This document shows positions 1 through 8,454 of a DNA stretch of 64,000 nt, piece by piece (the first letter of the stretch is position 1; each line of letters begins with the position of its first letter). The translations under genes and the position numbers were made by a program. The stretch lies in the NCBI RefSeq assembly GCF_018403185.1, contig NZ_BOSE01000009.1, forward strand, positions 124,001-188,000, written 5' to 3'. This DNA comes from Paenibacillus montaniterrae. GTDB taxonomy: Bacteria > Bacillota > Bacilli > Paenibacillales > Paenibacillaceae. The notes under the pieces are model-generated. The model was not told where the DNA came from. It searched no databases and saw nothing but the letters and a program-made list of their open reading frames with translations.

Positions 1-382
1 CGCTCATAAAGCGGAAAAGCTTCTGTGCTTGAGGGTCCTTCAGCATTTTCATCAAGCCGAACAAACCGATCACCTCAGAGCTTTTCTCTGCACGATCCTT
101 TGCTTCTACAGCGTTAAGAGCAATCGTTCTTGCGCCTTCAATAACGGGTCCAACAATTTCAGTTGTTGCATGCACGATGTCACTTTTGAATACTTCGTCA
201 GTAGCAAGCTGCTTCGTAAATGCGTAGGACTTTGTTAAAGTATTCACTAACTCGGTCAGTTGTGGCAGCTGATCCACTAACGTGTTTAGTGATGCCTGTA
301 CTTCCGGGTTAGCCAGCTTCTCAAGCAAAGCTTGTTGATCCGGAGTTACTGCAGATTGCGTTTGAGTGTTTGTTTCTGACAT
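1..382 (-). CDS. DUF1641 family protein (3' end outside window)
   Basis: The reverse strand from position 382 reads MSETNTQTQSAVTPDQQALL and stays open for 127 codons to the window edge, so the C-terminus is missing. The segment LVDQLPQLTELVNTLTKSY followed by GLFGLMKMLKDPQAQK is typical of the DUF1641 family (B. subtilis YjlC, YrhD, YjgD). These small proteins of unknown biochemical role are usually encoded beside a type II NADH dehydrogenase or a formate dehydrogenase. An AGGAGA ribosome binding site lies about 9 bases before the ATG. The partner gene would be downstream, outside the window. A Rex/Fnr-like palindrome about 190 bases upstream suggests redox control. Family assignment is fairly firm; function is inferred from family context only. 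Confidence 0.75.
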   Translation of the reverse strand, partial: MSETNTQTQSAVTPDQQALLEKLANPEVQASLNTLVDQLPQLTELVNTLTKSYAFTKQLATDEVFKSDIVHATTEIVGPVIEGARTIALNAVEAKDRAEKSSEVIGLFGLMKMLKDPQAQKLFRFMS

Positions 383-1135
383 ATCCAGGTCTCCTTTAAA
401 TAAAACTTCTTTAGCCGATTTGAACCAAAACAGAATGCACCTCGATCAGAGAAAACAGGTGCTCTATTTGGCGATAAACGACCTCAAGCTCGAAGATTTC
501 GATCAAAAGGTTTTATTATCGTCAAGCCAATCATGAGTGTATAACCATACCATACCACATATCAGCATTTCTGTATTGTGATAAATTTCACCTATATTGA
601 AATGAAATGGTCATCTTGCTTCATTAAAAATGAATAAGCAGTGAAAACATCGATTAGCACCAACCCCTACTCATAACAAAACCAGCAAATGAAGCTTCAT
701 TTGCTTGGCGAGGAAACAAGTGTGGCTATGGCTGCAATCACAACTGGCCTAAGCTGTTACCTCTATTATAGCCTAATATGTTGAAATCGTCTCTATACTT
801 GTGTCAAATTTCTCGATATTGTGGCAAATAATTAAAATTATTTCGCAGAATCCTCAAATTTTGATAAAGCAGTGAGTGATTTTTGTTGCAGAGCAGCTGC
901 TTGGCTTGTGCAAGCATTGTGCGAGCAGGCATCAGTCAATGGTGCATTTTATATTGCTAATTATAGGATATGTTATTTGTAGCAAACTTATTTATGGCAA
1001 ATTCGCAAAATGATAGCTGCCTGCAAATTAAATTTTATAATCGGGTGAAAGAAGGAAGGGACAGGCGCTCAGTCTACTCAAGAGGATGAGCAGGTGAACG
1101 CCTGATGAACAGCTGAGTTGAACAGCAATTAAGGT
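383..1135. other. Long intergenic region, no gene seen
   Basis: About 750 bases with no credible coding region on either strand. It holds the upstream region of the DUF1641 gene, a redox-regulator-like palindrome at 576-593 and an AT-rich perfect inverted repeat at 826-843 (AAATAATT, two bases, AATTATTT). The part nearest 1135 is the 3' flank of the phosphoesterase and shows no clear terminator. Confidence 0.5.
576..593. promoter_or_regulatory. Candidate Fnr or Rex operator
   Basis: TTGTGATAAATTTCACCT is close both to the Fnr/Crp consensus (TGTGA-N6-TCACA) and to the Rex consensus (TTGTGAA-N4-TTCACAA). On the reverse strand a TATGGT box at 549-554 would put the site about 42 bases before the start of transcription, the usual place for an Fnr activator. 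In B. subtilis the related yjlC-ndh operon is under Rex control, so either factor is reasonable. Confidence 0.4.
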
Positions 1136-1762
1136 TTACCAGTCTGTGTAACAGTGGACTTGGTTCGGAGCTGCAACGTCGATTGCATATTGGCAGCGGT
1201 TCGTTAAATCAACGAGGCTTAAGCAGCTGCCATGACCAGCGCCTGTATCCACTCCAATTTTGCCTGGGCCAAGCCATATCCGTCCAGCGGAGGCACCCAA
1301 GCGGAAGGTTGGGGTATGACCAAACACTACGGTATAAGCCTCAAGCGGCGGCGAGTTAAAAAACTCTCCTCTTATTTCCGTCAAATCTGTTGCTGTTTGC
1401 CGTTCCAGCGGGATGCCAGGACGCAAGCCCGCATGCACGAATAAATATTCGCCATCCTCGGCCCATAAAGGCAGCTCGGCCAGCCAATGCTGAATTTCAA
1501 CTTGCTCCTGCTCGGCAAGTCCGAGATCAGTCGGAATTTCATCGAGCCATTTGCGCTCATTATTGCCCAAGATACCGAGCGCGCCACGTGAAATTAACTG
1601 CTGTACGATATTTAATGTACCTAATGAATCAGGTCCTTTATTAACCCAGTCACCTAATATATAAAGTCGGTCGCATTCGGCATCATAATGCGCCGCCCGC
1701 AGCAGCTGCAGCAGCAGCGGCCCATGGCCATGCACATCCGATACCGCCAATATTCTTCCCAT
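1136..1762 (-). CDS. Metallophosphoesterase, PrpA/ApaH-like
   Basis: A 208-residue calcineurin-like phosphoesterase. The metal-binding motifs are in order: DVHGH at residues 8-12, GDWVNKGPDS near 37-46, GNNE near 66 (the usual GNHE with the histidine replaced), an HAG motif near 111 and VFGHTP near 145. The length suits the single-domain serine/threonine phosphatase or diadenosine-tetraphosphatase type. Substrate cannot be told from sequence. The histidine-to-asparagine change in the third motif is worth noting, because that histidine normally helps in catalysis. The ATG at 1762 follows a weak AAGGTG site. The gene stands alone, and repeats begin about 30 bases upstream of it. Confidence 0.85.
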   Translation of the reverse strand: MGRILAVSDVHGHGPLLLQLLRAAHYDAECDRLYILGDWVNKGPDSLGTLNIVQQLISRGALGILGNNERKWLDEIPTDLGLAEQEQVEIQHWLAELPLWAEDGEYLFVHAGLRPGIPLERQTATDLTEIRGEFFNSPPLEAYTVVFGHTPTFRLGASAGRIWLGPGKIGVDTGAGHGSCLSLVDLTNRCQYAIDVAAPNQVHCYTDW

Positions 1763-1792
1763 TAAAGTTATTCAACACCTTAATTATTAAGT

Positions 1793-2021
1793 CAGCGCTT
1801 CGTAGCAAGCAGTCCTCCAGTCGCTTTTTAAATCGTAATGCTTTTATTATATTTTTTAAGGTAGCATTACGATGTTAAAGGCGACCCACTATCGTTTTTC
1901 AGCGCTTCGGAGCAAAGCATCCTCCAGTCGCTTTTTAAATCGTAATGCTTTTATTATATTTTTTAAGGTTGCATTACGATGTTAAAGGCGACCCACTATC
2001 GTTTTTCGGATGCTTTGCTCC
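1793..2021. repeat. Repeat A, two tandem hairpin copies (107-bp period)
   Basis: Two direct copies start at 1794 and 1901. Each carries a long inverted repeat: GTCGCTTTTTAAATCGTAAT on the left pairs with ATTACGATGTTAAAGGCGAC on the right around an AT-rich loop. The second copy is also bounded by GGAGCAAAGCATCC (1909-1922) and its exact complement GGATGCTTTGCTCC (2008-2021), so the whole unit could fold as one hairpin of about 110 nucleotides. No coding capacity. The same element occurs inverted at 16675-16910. Confidence 0.85.
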
Positions 2022-2042
2022 TTCGCTGTAGCTTTTTGAGTG

Positions 2043-2754
2043 CAGGACCAAGAAGCTTGGACGCTAGTAGAAAATGAGGAGCGCAGCGTAGAGAAGAGCT
2101 ACGTGAGCACCGGAGCCTTCGGTAGCGTGACATATTCGCCGTCGAATCCGCCGCGAAGCGGTGCATCGTCATCAAAGTCGGAGTTTTGAACAACCTCTTC
2201 AATCGAGGTTTAAAAAGCTTGGCTTTCAGGACCAAGAAGCTTGGACGCTAGTAGAAAATGAGGAGCGCAGCGTAGAGAAGAGCTACGTGAGCACCGGAAT
2301 TTTCGCTAGCGTTCAAGATTCGCCGTCGACTACGCTACAACGCAATCGCATCGTCATCAAAGTCATGCTTTTTAAACTACCACTTCCAATCGAAGTTCAA
2401 AACTTCGGCTTTCAGGACCAAGAAGATGGCACGATACTAGAAGGCGAGGAGCGCAGCGTAGGCAAAAGCTACGTGAGCACCGGAGCCTTCGGTAGCGTGA
2501 CATATTCGCCGTCGAATACGCTACAACGCAACCACATCGTCATCAAAGTCGGAGTTTTGAACAACCTCTTCAATCGAGGTTTAAAAAGCTTGGCTTTCAG
2601 GACCAAGAAGCTTGGACGCTAGTAGAAAATGAGGAGCGCAGCGTAGAGCAGAGCTACGTGAGCACCGGAATTTTCGCTAGCGTTCAAGATTCGCCGTCGA
2701 CTACGCTACAACGCAATCGCATCGTCATCAAAGTCATGCTTTTTAAACTACCTT
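2043..2754 (+). repeat. Repeat B array 1, four tandem copies of about 185 bp
   Basis: The landmark CAGGACCAAGAAG recurs at 2043, 2227, 2413 and 2598, a period of 184-186 bases. Each unit contains an outer stem (CTTGGACGCTAG with a partner CTAGCGTTCAAG in several copies), an inner stem built on CGTAG and CTACG, and a closing CATCGTCATCAAAGTC segment followed by a TTTAAAC/GTTTAAA inverted repeat joining neighbouring copies. Open frames of up to 153 codons cross the array but are not conserved between copies. The right end enters the coding sequence of the ABC ATPase gene that converges on it. Confidence 0.9.
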
Positions 2755-3912
2755 CAAATAGATCATGGTTCTTTCTGCGGGAAATAGCAGCCCCACCCTC
2801 CCCCCCTCGGGACAATGGCGTTCGTGGAGCGTATGGACAAGCTGTCCATCTTTTAGTTTTACAATTAAGCGCCAGCGGACGCCCTCGTAAATCGCTTGCT
2901 GCACTTCCGCTGCAAGCAGATTATAGCGTTCTCCACGCTTCATTGCTTCCGTGCCAGCATAGGATGCGACTTGTTCAGCAAGATACACACCTGATGCCCA
3001 CGAAAATGGTTCACCTTCGTCAAGCACTGTGATCGACTCCGGGTGCAGCATAATTGTGCCTTGCTTGCCTGCTGCTGATTGGGCTGGCAGCTTGCTGCAA
3101 ATTCCGGCTATATTGGCTTCTGCCAATTGTACTGCCGAGTCCGCGGCATTTGATTCGTTAGGCCAAACAACCGCGTCGAGACGGTTGTGATAGCCCATAA
3201 GCTGGGCAACCCATGGTGAAGCGGGGCGCTCAAAAAGCTGATGAGGCTCGGCAAGCTGGTCGATCGCTCCGTCCCGCAATACGAGAATGCGGTCAGCGAT
3301 TGCAAAAGCCTCCATCATATCATGCGTGACATACAGTGTTGCAATAGACAGCTGTCCAAGCAAGGCGGCCAGCTCATTGCGCATGTCGGTGCGCAGCTTA
3401 ATATCGAGATTGGACAGCGGCTCGTCCATTAGCAGTATAGCGGGCTCAGTTGCAAGGGCGCGCGCAATGCCAACGCGCTGCTGCTGTCCGCCAGACAGCT
3501 CGGATGGACGTCGATCCAGTAAGCCATTGAGCCGCAGCAGTTCCTGCAGGCGCCCGAGTCGCGCATTCATTTCCTGTTTGCTTATTTTTTGTCTGCGCAG
3601 GCCGTAGGCCATGTTTTGCCGCACCGTCATATGCGGCCACAACGCATAGTCCTGGAACACCATATTAATCGGTCTTTTTTCCGGCGGTACGTACAATGAG
3701 CCTTGCTCAACAGGCTTCCCGTCAATAAATACACCTCCGCCGCTAGCTTGCGTCAGTCCGGCTACAATTTGCAGCAGGGTAGATTTGCCGCAGCCGGAAG
3801 GACCTAGAATACAGATGCGCTCTCCTGGTTGTAAGTCGAACGAGAGCGGATGCAGCACGGGCGTTTTGTCAAAAGATTTGCTAACCTCTCGCAAGGACAA
3901 TATTGCGTTCAT
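2743..3912 (-). CDS. ABC transporter ATP-binding protein, ferric-iron/PotA type
   Basis: A 389-residue ATPase that powers import through the adjacent permease. Walker A GPSGCGKST lies at residues 37-45, the signature LSGGQQQRVGIARAL near 138, and Walker B ILLMDEP near 159. The C-terminal 130 residues form a TOBE-type regulatory domain, as in FbpC, PotA and related importers of ferric iron, polyamines or 2-aminoethylphosphonate. Its start overlaps the permease stop by one base (TAATG), so the two are translationally coupled. The last codons (KVV and stop) lie inside the end of repeat B array 1, suggesting the repeat replaced the original end of the gene. The transported substrate is not certain. 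Confidence 0.9.
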   Translation of the reverse strand: MNAILSLREVSKSFDKTPVLHPLSFDLQPGERICILGPSGCGKSTLLQIVAGLTQASGGGVFIDGKPVEQGSLYVPPEKRPINMVFQDYALWPHMTVRQNMAYGLRRQKISKQEMNARLGRLQELLRLNGLLDRRPSELSGGQQQRVGIARALATEPAILLMDEPLSNLDIKLRTDMRNELAALLGQLSIATLYVTHDMMEAFAIADRILVLRDGAIDQLAEPHQLFERPASPWVAQLMGYHNRLDAVVWPNESNAADSAVQLAEANIAGICSKLPAQSAAGKQGTIMLHPESITVLDEGEPFSWASGVYLAEQVASYAGTEAMKRGERYNLLAAEVQQAIYEGVRWRLIVKLKDGQLVHTLHERHCPEGGRVGLLFPAERTMIYLKVV

Positions 3913-5636
3913 TATTCAGTTCCTCCTTGTTGGCGATCTAATTTGCCGAATAGCCGTTTGCCTGCCGTCTGCACCGTTAAAATAACGGCGATCACCGCCA
4001 ATCCGCTTATAACGGTAGCGGCTGTCGCATAGCCGTAATTAGCAAATTCAAATGCCCGGTCAATAACTAACGGCATCAATACAAAATTAGGCGGCTGCAG
4101 CATCGACGACAGCGCCAAGTCAAATACGCTCGTTCCCATTGCCGCGAGGCTGGCAATCAGGATCGATTGGCGGGCCAGTGGCAGCACGATTTCGCGCATT
4201 CTGACTCCAATGCTCGCGCCTTGCACAGCAGCAGCCTTCAGCATCGTGCTGGACAGATTGGCAAAGGAGCCAAGCTGCACTCTGACCGCATAAGGAATTG
4301 CCCCTGCGACTGCGGCTATTACTAAGAGCGCAGGCTTACCGTACAAATGCAAGCCGATCGGCTCAAGCCATTTTTGATTCCAAATGAAAATGTAGCCGAT
4401 GCCAAGCACTACCCCAGGAACGGCCAGCGACAATATCGAGAACAGCTGCAAATACGATTTGAAGCGCGACTCCGTAAACGTGATCACATAAGCGACGATA
4501 AACCCGATAACCATGCTAATTACTGCAGCGATTACAGCAATAAGCAGCGAGTGCAGCAGACCGTGCCAGAAGCTGAGCAGACGATGGTCGCCATCTGTGC
4601 CGAACAGCACCTCTTTATAATGGTGCAGCGAAAGATTGCTCCAGACGAGGCCGTTGCCCATTCGCTCCATAAAGGAGACGGCGACACTCGTCAGCAGCGG
4701 CACGCCCGCAGATAAAAGCAGAAACGCACAAACGCCGCTATTGATAAGCCAGGCTTTGCGCGGGCGTTTTTTTACCGTTTGCACCGCACGCGCATTTAAA
4801 AAGTCGAAGCGGGAGCGCCGTAGCGCAGCGATTAGAATAGCCATCGCAATTGCCAGCAGCGCAACGAGATAGAGTGCAAGCACGCCAGCCATATCAAAGC
4901 GTACTGGTGATTGATAAAGCGCGCTGTAAATCGAATACGGCAAGGTCGGAAACTTGTAGACGGTGGAAAGCGCAGCCGGCAGTCCAAAATCGCCTACTGT
5001 ATCCATAAACACCAGCGTCCAGCCAGCGATAATCGATGGCGCAGACAGAGGCAAATAAACGGTGCGCCACACTGTAAATGGCTTAGCTCCGCAAAGTCTG
5101 GCGGCTTGAGCGAATTGGCGTACATTCCACTCGGTCGCTGCCAATATTGCCAGATATGCAAGCGGAAATTTGCTAAGCGCCATTACAAAGGTCAAGCCTG
5201 CTGGCGTAAAAATAAATGAAGTAATCCACGGCATACCAAGCGATTGATTAGCGATGCCGCCAGCTCCTGCAAACAGCACCCAGCCTTGTGCGATCATAAA
5301 GGATGGAACGATCAGCAGCACCCAAACTGCTGCGTCGAGCAAGCGTCCTGCTGAAAAATCCCACTGCGAGCGCAGCCATGCCAGCGCACCGCCTATTAAT
5401 GTGCCGAGCGTAGCAGCGCCACCCGCCAGCGTGACGGAATTCCACAGCGATTGCCGCCATAGCGGACGATGGAACAGCTCGCCCAGAATCGTAATTTTAT
5501 TAAATTGCAGCTCTCCGAAAAACAATCCCGGCAGCAGTGCATTCAGCAGCACAGCGAGCAGCGGTAAAAATATAAAAACAGCAAGGAGGAGGGTGACTCC
5601 CCCTCCCCAGCGAGCTTCACTAGCATTTCGTGTCAT
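3912..5636 (-). CDS. ABC transporter permease, fused two-domain (FbpB type)
   Basis: A 574-residue membrane protein with about 12 hydrophobic segments. It carries two binding-protein-dependent permease domains in one chain; EAA-type loops appear near residues 180-200 (AARLCGAKPFTVWRTVYLPL) and near 480 (AAAVQGASIGVRMREIVLPL). This fused arrangement is typical of ferric-iron FbpB/SfuB transporters and some 2-aminoethylphosphonate systems. It lies between the binding-protein gene (15-base gap) and the ATPase gene (1-base overlap), forming a complete importer operon. The ATG at 5636 follows the TAG of the preceding gene closely. Confidence 0.9.
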   Translation of the reverse strand: MTRNASEARWGGGVTLLLAVFIFLPLLAVLLNALLPGLFFGELQFNKITILGELFHRPLWRQSLWNSVTLAGGAATLGTLIGGALAWLRSQWDFSAGRLLDAAVWVLLIVPSFMIAQGWVLFAGAGGIANQSLGMPWITSFIFTPAGLTFVMALSKFPLAYLAILAATEWNVRQFAQAARLCGAKPFTVWRTVYLPLSAPSIIAGWTLVFMDTVGDFGLPAALSTVYKFPTLPYSIYSALYQSPVRFDMAGVLALYLVALLAIAMAILIAALRRSRFDFLNARAVQTVKKRPRKAWLINSGVCAFLLLSAGVPLLTSVAVSFMERMGNGLVWSNLSLHHYKEVLFGTDGDHRLLSFWHGLLHSLLIAVIAAVISMVIGFIVAYVITFTESRFKSYLQLFSILSLAVPGVVLGIGYIFIWNQKWLEPIGLHLYGKPALLVIAAVAGAIPYAVRVQLGSFANLSSTMLKAAAVQGASIGVRMREIVLPLARQSILIASLAAMGTSVFDLALSSMLQPPNFVLMPLVIDRAFEFANYGYATAATVISGLAVIAVILTVQTAGKRLFGKLDRQQGGTE

Positions 5637-5650
5637 AGCTTTGCCTGCTC

Positions 5651-6766
5651 CTATTGCACATTTTGGTCAGCGAACCATGTTTTAATGTCCAGTTCATGCT
5701 CGGACGCCCACTGTGCATCCGGCAGCATGAAGCTGCCGTCCTGACGGCGCTCTTCCCGCATCTTGACGCCCTCAGCCAACGGCGTGAAGTAGCTGTCGCT
5801 TGAATCGAGCGATGCAAGCATTTGCTGGGTCTCTGGCTGCATCATAAACGATACAAACGCTTTAGCGGCTGCTTCATTTTTTGTTTGCTTGCTTATTGCG
5901 ACTACGCGCAGGCTGCCTGGCGCGCCCTCATCCGGCCAAATCACTTCAATTGGCTCGCCAGCTTCCTTTAAGCTGTAAGCATTGTGCTCCTGCAGCGCTG
6001 CTACATGAATTTCGCCGCTAAGCAAAGCTTGTCCGACAGGACCATTTTTCGGGTAAACATTAAGTCCGTCCTTCATGCGCTGCTCATACATCGCTTTCGT
6101 TTCCTCTACGCCCCATTTATGAAAAAAGGCAGAGACGAGTGGATAAGCAGGAGCTGCTACAGCTGGATCGGCATGACCAACTGGACCATCGTATGCGAAA
6201 AACTGCTCCCAGGTTTGCGGTGCTTCCTCCGCGCTGACCAGCCCTGTATTGTAAGCAATAACGGCTGCCGCATGAATCCCGACTGGATAATAGGCATAAT
6301 CCTCAGGCACTAATGAAGCGCCATATTCGGATAGCTGCTCAAGCTCTGGCGGCTGCCAGCCTGTCAGTAAAAAATCGCGGTCGGCCAAGCTGCGAATCGA
6401 GCCGTGTCCATCCATCAGCAGCACATCCCACTGCGGATTGCCACGCTCTGCCTCGATTTTGGCTAGCGCTTCGCCTCCACCATAGTGAACAGCTTCAATC
6501 TCAAAGCCAGTCTGCTCTGTAAACAGCGGACCAACAATATCAACGAAATCATTGCCGTATAAGTAAATTTTTTCTCCTGTATCCACTGGTTCCTTGTCAG
6601 CTGCTTCGCCTGGAGCTGGAGCAGCCGTATTTTCGTTGCTGCTTGCTGTGTTGGCAGGCTGCTGAGAGCTGCTCGTATGTGCAGGTGAAGCGTTGCTGCC
6701 ACAGCCTGCTGCTACTACACTTACGAGCAAGCAGAGCACCAGCGTTCTAATTTTAAATTTGTTCAT
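5651..6766 (-). CDS. Substrate-binding lipoprotein of the ABC importer
   Basis: A 371-residue extracellular solute-binding protein. The N-terminus is a lipoprotein signal: positive residues, a hydrophobic run, then VVAAGC with the lipid-bearing cysteine at 22, followed by a Ser/Thr/Ala-rich linker to about residue 60. The rest fits the bacterial solute-binding family that serves ferric iron, polyamines, thiamine or 2-aminoethylphosphonate (YLYGNDFVDIVGPLFTEQTG; FVSFMMQPETQQML near the C-terminus). It is first in the operon and faces a LysR-type regulator across a 170-base AT-rich gap, which suggests substrate-responsive control. Ferric iron is plausible but not proven. Confidence 0.88.
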   Translation of the reverse strand: MNKFKIRTLVLCLLVSVVAAGCGSNASPAHTSSSQQPANTASSNENTAAPAPGEAADKEPVDTGEKIYLYGNDFVDIVGPLFTEQTGFEIEAVHYGGGEALAKIEAERGNPQWDVLLMDGHGSIRSLADRDFLLTGWQPPELEQLSEYGASLVPEDYAYYPVGIHAAAVIAYNTGLVSAEEAPQTWEQFFAYDGPVGHADPAVAAPAYPLVSAFFHKWGVEETKAMYEQRMKDGLNVYPKNGPVGQALLSGEIHVAALQEHNAYSLKEAGEPIEVIWPDEGAPGSLRVVAISKQTKNEAAAKAFVSFMMQPETQQMLASLDSSDSYFTPLAEGVKMREERRQDGSFMLPDAQWASEHELDIKTWFADQNVQ

Positions 6767-6881
6767 GATTCCCTCCCGGTTTTATCCCTCTTTTTCATAA
6801 GGATGATTGTGGTACTGGAATCATTGTAAGCTTGGAGCTTTATGCTTATATCAATGGAGCGTTAACATAAAGTTAAATATA

Positions 6882-6921
6882 ATTAATGATATAGATGATA
6901 TAATAGATATTATTAATGATA
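6882..6921 (+). promoter_or_regulatory. lysR promoter region with direct repeats
   Basis: ATTAATGATA occurs at 6882-6891 and again at 6912-6921, exactly 30 bases (about three helical turns) apart, around a TATAAT box at 6899-6904. This is the shared control region of the LysR gene and the iron-type ABC operon. LysR proteins usually bind such divergent gaps, so these repeats are candidate binding sites. Confidence 0.35.
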
Positions 6922-6936
6922 AGAAGGAGTTAAGCG

Positions 6937-7857
6937 ATGAATTTGCAGCAATTAAAGGTGTTCGTGCTTACGGTGCAGCTGCAAAAGCTGTATCTGGTCG
7001 CCGAAAGACTAGGGATTACGCAGCCGACTGTGACGTTCCATTTGAATAAACTGCAGCAGGAGCTTGGCGTAGCGCTGTTTCAAAGCAAATCCTATCATGT
7101 GCTGAAGCTGTCAGAGGCAGGGGAAGACTTGTACCATTATGCAAAGCATATTGCGGTTATGTCAGACGAAATTGATGTATTGATGGATGAGCATCGGCAA
7201 ATGCGTCGGGCGCGCCTGCTCATTGGCAGCACGCATACGCCAGCTACCTATATGCTGCCTAGGTACATTGCTGAGCTAAAGCGGCATCACCCGCAGCTGG
7301 CGATTTTGCTTGAGGTTAAGCCAGCGCCATTTATAATGGACAAAATTAAGGCGTATGAGCTGGATATCGGCATTATATCGGAAACGTCAATTGAAGACGA
7401 TGAACTGGTATCCGTTCCATTGACGAAGGATGATCTAGTCGTTGTCTTTCACCCTGAGCACCCTTTCGCGACATTGAGCGATTCGCAGTGGCAGCCGTCA
7501 TGCTTGGCGCAATACCCGATTGTGTCGCATGAGCAAGGCTCAATTAGCCGCCAATTGATTGACAATTGGTGCGAGCGGCAGCAGGTCGAGCTGGACGTTG
7601 CGATTGAGGTGTCGGGCTCGGAGGCGCTGAAAGCAGCTGTTCTGCAGCAGCTTGGCTACGGTATTTTATCCGAAACCGCAATAAAAGGCGATGTGCAGCA
7701 GGGGGCGCTTATCGTTCGACCGATTCCGCGGTGGTCCTCTGAGCGTCATATATTTGCGATTCGTCATAAGAAGAGACTGATTACGCCGGCGATACGTCTA
7801 TTTTGGGAGCAGCTGCAGCGCTCATTTCAAATCGAAAGAGAATTTTATCGAAAGTGA
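6937..7857 (+). CDS. LysR family transcriptional regulator
   Basis: A 306-residue LysR protein. The winged helix at residues 1-60 contains LYLVAERLGITQPTVTFHLN and is followed by a substrate-binding domain of the periplasmic-protein fold (from about residue 88, LLIGSTHTPATYMLPRYIAE). The ATG is preceded by AAGGAG at a good distance. It is divergent from the ferric-iron-type ABC operon and most likely controls it and itself. It ends just before the deformylase gene. Confidence 0.88.
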   Translation: MNLQQLKVFVLTVQLQKLYLVAERLGITQPTVTFHLNKLQQELGVALFQSKSYHVLKLSEAGEDLYHYAKHIAVMSDEIDVLMDEHRQMRRARLLIGSTHTPATYMLPRYIAELKRHHPQLAILLEVKPAPFIMDKIKAYELDIGIISETSIEDDELVSVPLTKDDLVVVFHPEHPFATLSDSQWQPSCLAQYPIVSHEQGSISRQLIDNWCERQQVELDVAIEVSGSEALKAAVLQQLGYGILSETAIKGDVQQGALIVRPIPRWSSERHIFAIRHKKRLITPAIRLFWEQLQRSFQIEREFYRK

Positions 7858-7868
7858 AGGTGGTTAAG

Positions 7869-8384
7869 ATGACTGTTAAACAAATTTTACCGTTTGGCGA
7901 TCCAGTCCTGCGAAAGAAAGCGAAGCCTGTAACGGAGCTGAATGCAAAAACGTTGAAGGTGCTTGATGATATGGCTGAAACGTTGTATGCGCGTGAAGGC
8001 CGCGCCGGCTTGGCAGCACCGCAAATCGGCTTGCTGCGCCGATTGGTTGTAATGGATTGTGGTGACGGGCTAATTGAGCTGATCAATCCCGAAATAGTGG
8101 AAGCAAAAGGGGAGCAGCTTGGCCCCGAGGCCTGCTTGTCCTTTCCCGGCTATGCCGGTATTGTCAAGCGAGCGCAATTTGTAAAGGTGACAACGCTGAC
8201 GAGATCGGGAGAAACCATTACGCTAAATGCGGAAGGCTACCTGGCGCGCTGCATGCAGCACGAAATCGATCATCTGAACGGTGTACTGTTTGTTGATCAT
8301 GTTCGTGACAAATGGCTGTATCATGAGGAAACCAAGCAGCGCATTGATGTGCTGCAGGTTATTGCATTGACGAATCGAGTCTAG
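7869..8384 (+). CDS. def: Peptide deformylase
   Basis: A 171-residue metalloenzyme that removes the N-formyl group from new proteins in the cytosol. All three family motifs are present: GLAAPQIG (near residue 43), EACLSFPGY (the EGCLS motif with alanine in place of glycine), and QHEIDHLNG with the metal-binding HExxH. The start was set at the ATG at 7869, which follows AAGGTGG; an in-frame ATG at 7803 lies inside the lysR gene and lacks a binding site. The gene lies 11 bases after lysR, so it may be read through from it. Because of its short length and EACLS motif it may be a second, accessory deformylase. Confidence 0.93.
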   Translation: MTVKQILPFGDPVLRKKAKPVTELNAKTLKVLDDMAETLYAREGRAGLAAPQIGLLRRLVVMDCGDGLIELINPEIVEAKGEQLGPEACLSFPGYAGIVKRAQFVKVTTLTRSGETITLNAEGYLARCMQHEIDHLNGVLFVDHVRDKWLYHEETKQRIDVLQVIALTNRV

Positions 8385-8454
8385 CAGCTGCTGGACTCAG
8401 CGTCCTCGGACTAGTAAATTTGTGTAAATGGCCCCCCTAGTATGCAAAGTAGGC

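Noticed and set aside
2161..2622. 153-codon open frame inside repeat B array 1 (similar frames at 2658-3032, 14051-14233, 16107-16598)
   Set aside because: The frames follow the repeat. The copies at 26096-26655 are one base shorter in the middle and shift out of frame. There are no ribosome binding sites. An RNA or DNA role fits better.
1793..2754. Insertion sequence or transposase gene in the repeat block
   Set aside because: No transposase-like coding region, terminal repeats with target duplications not evident; only non-coding repeats seen.
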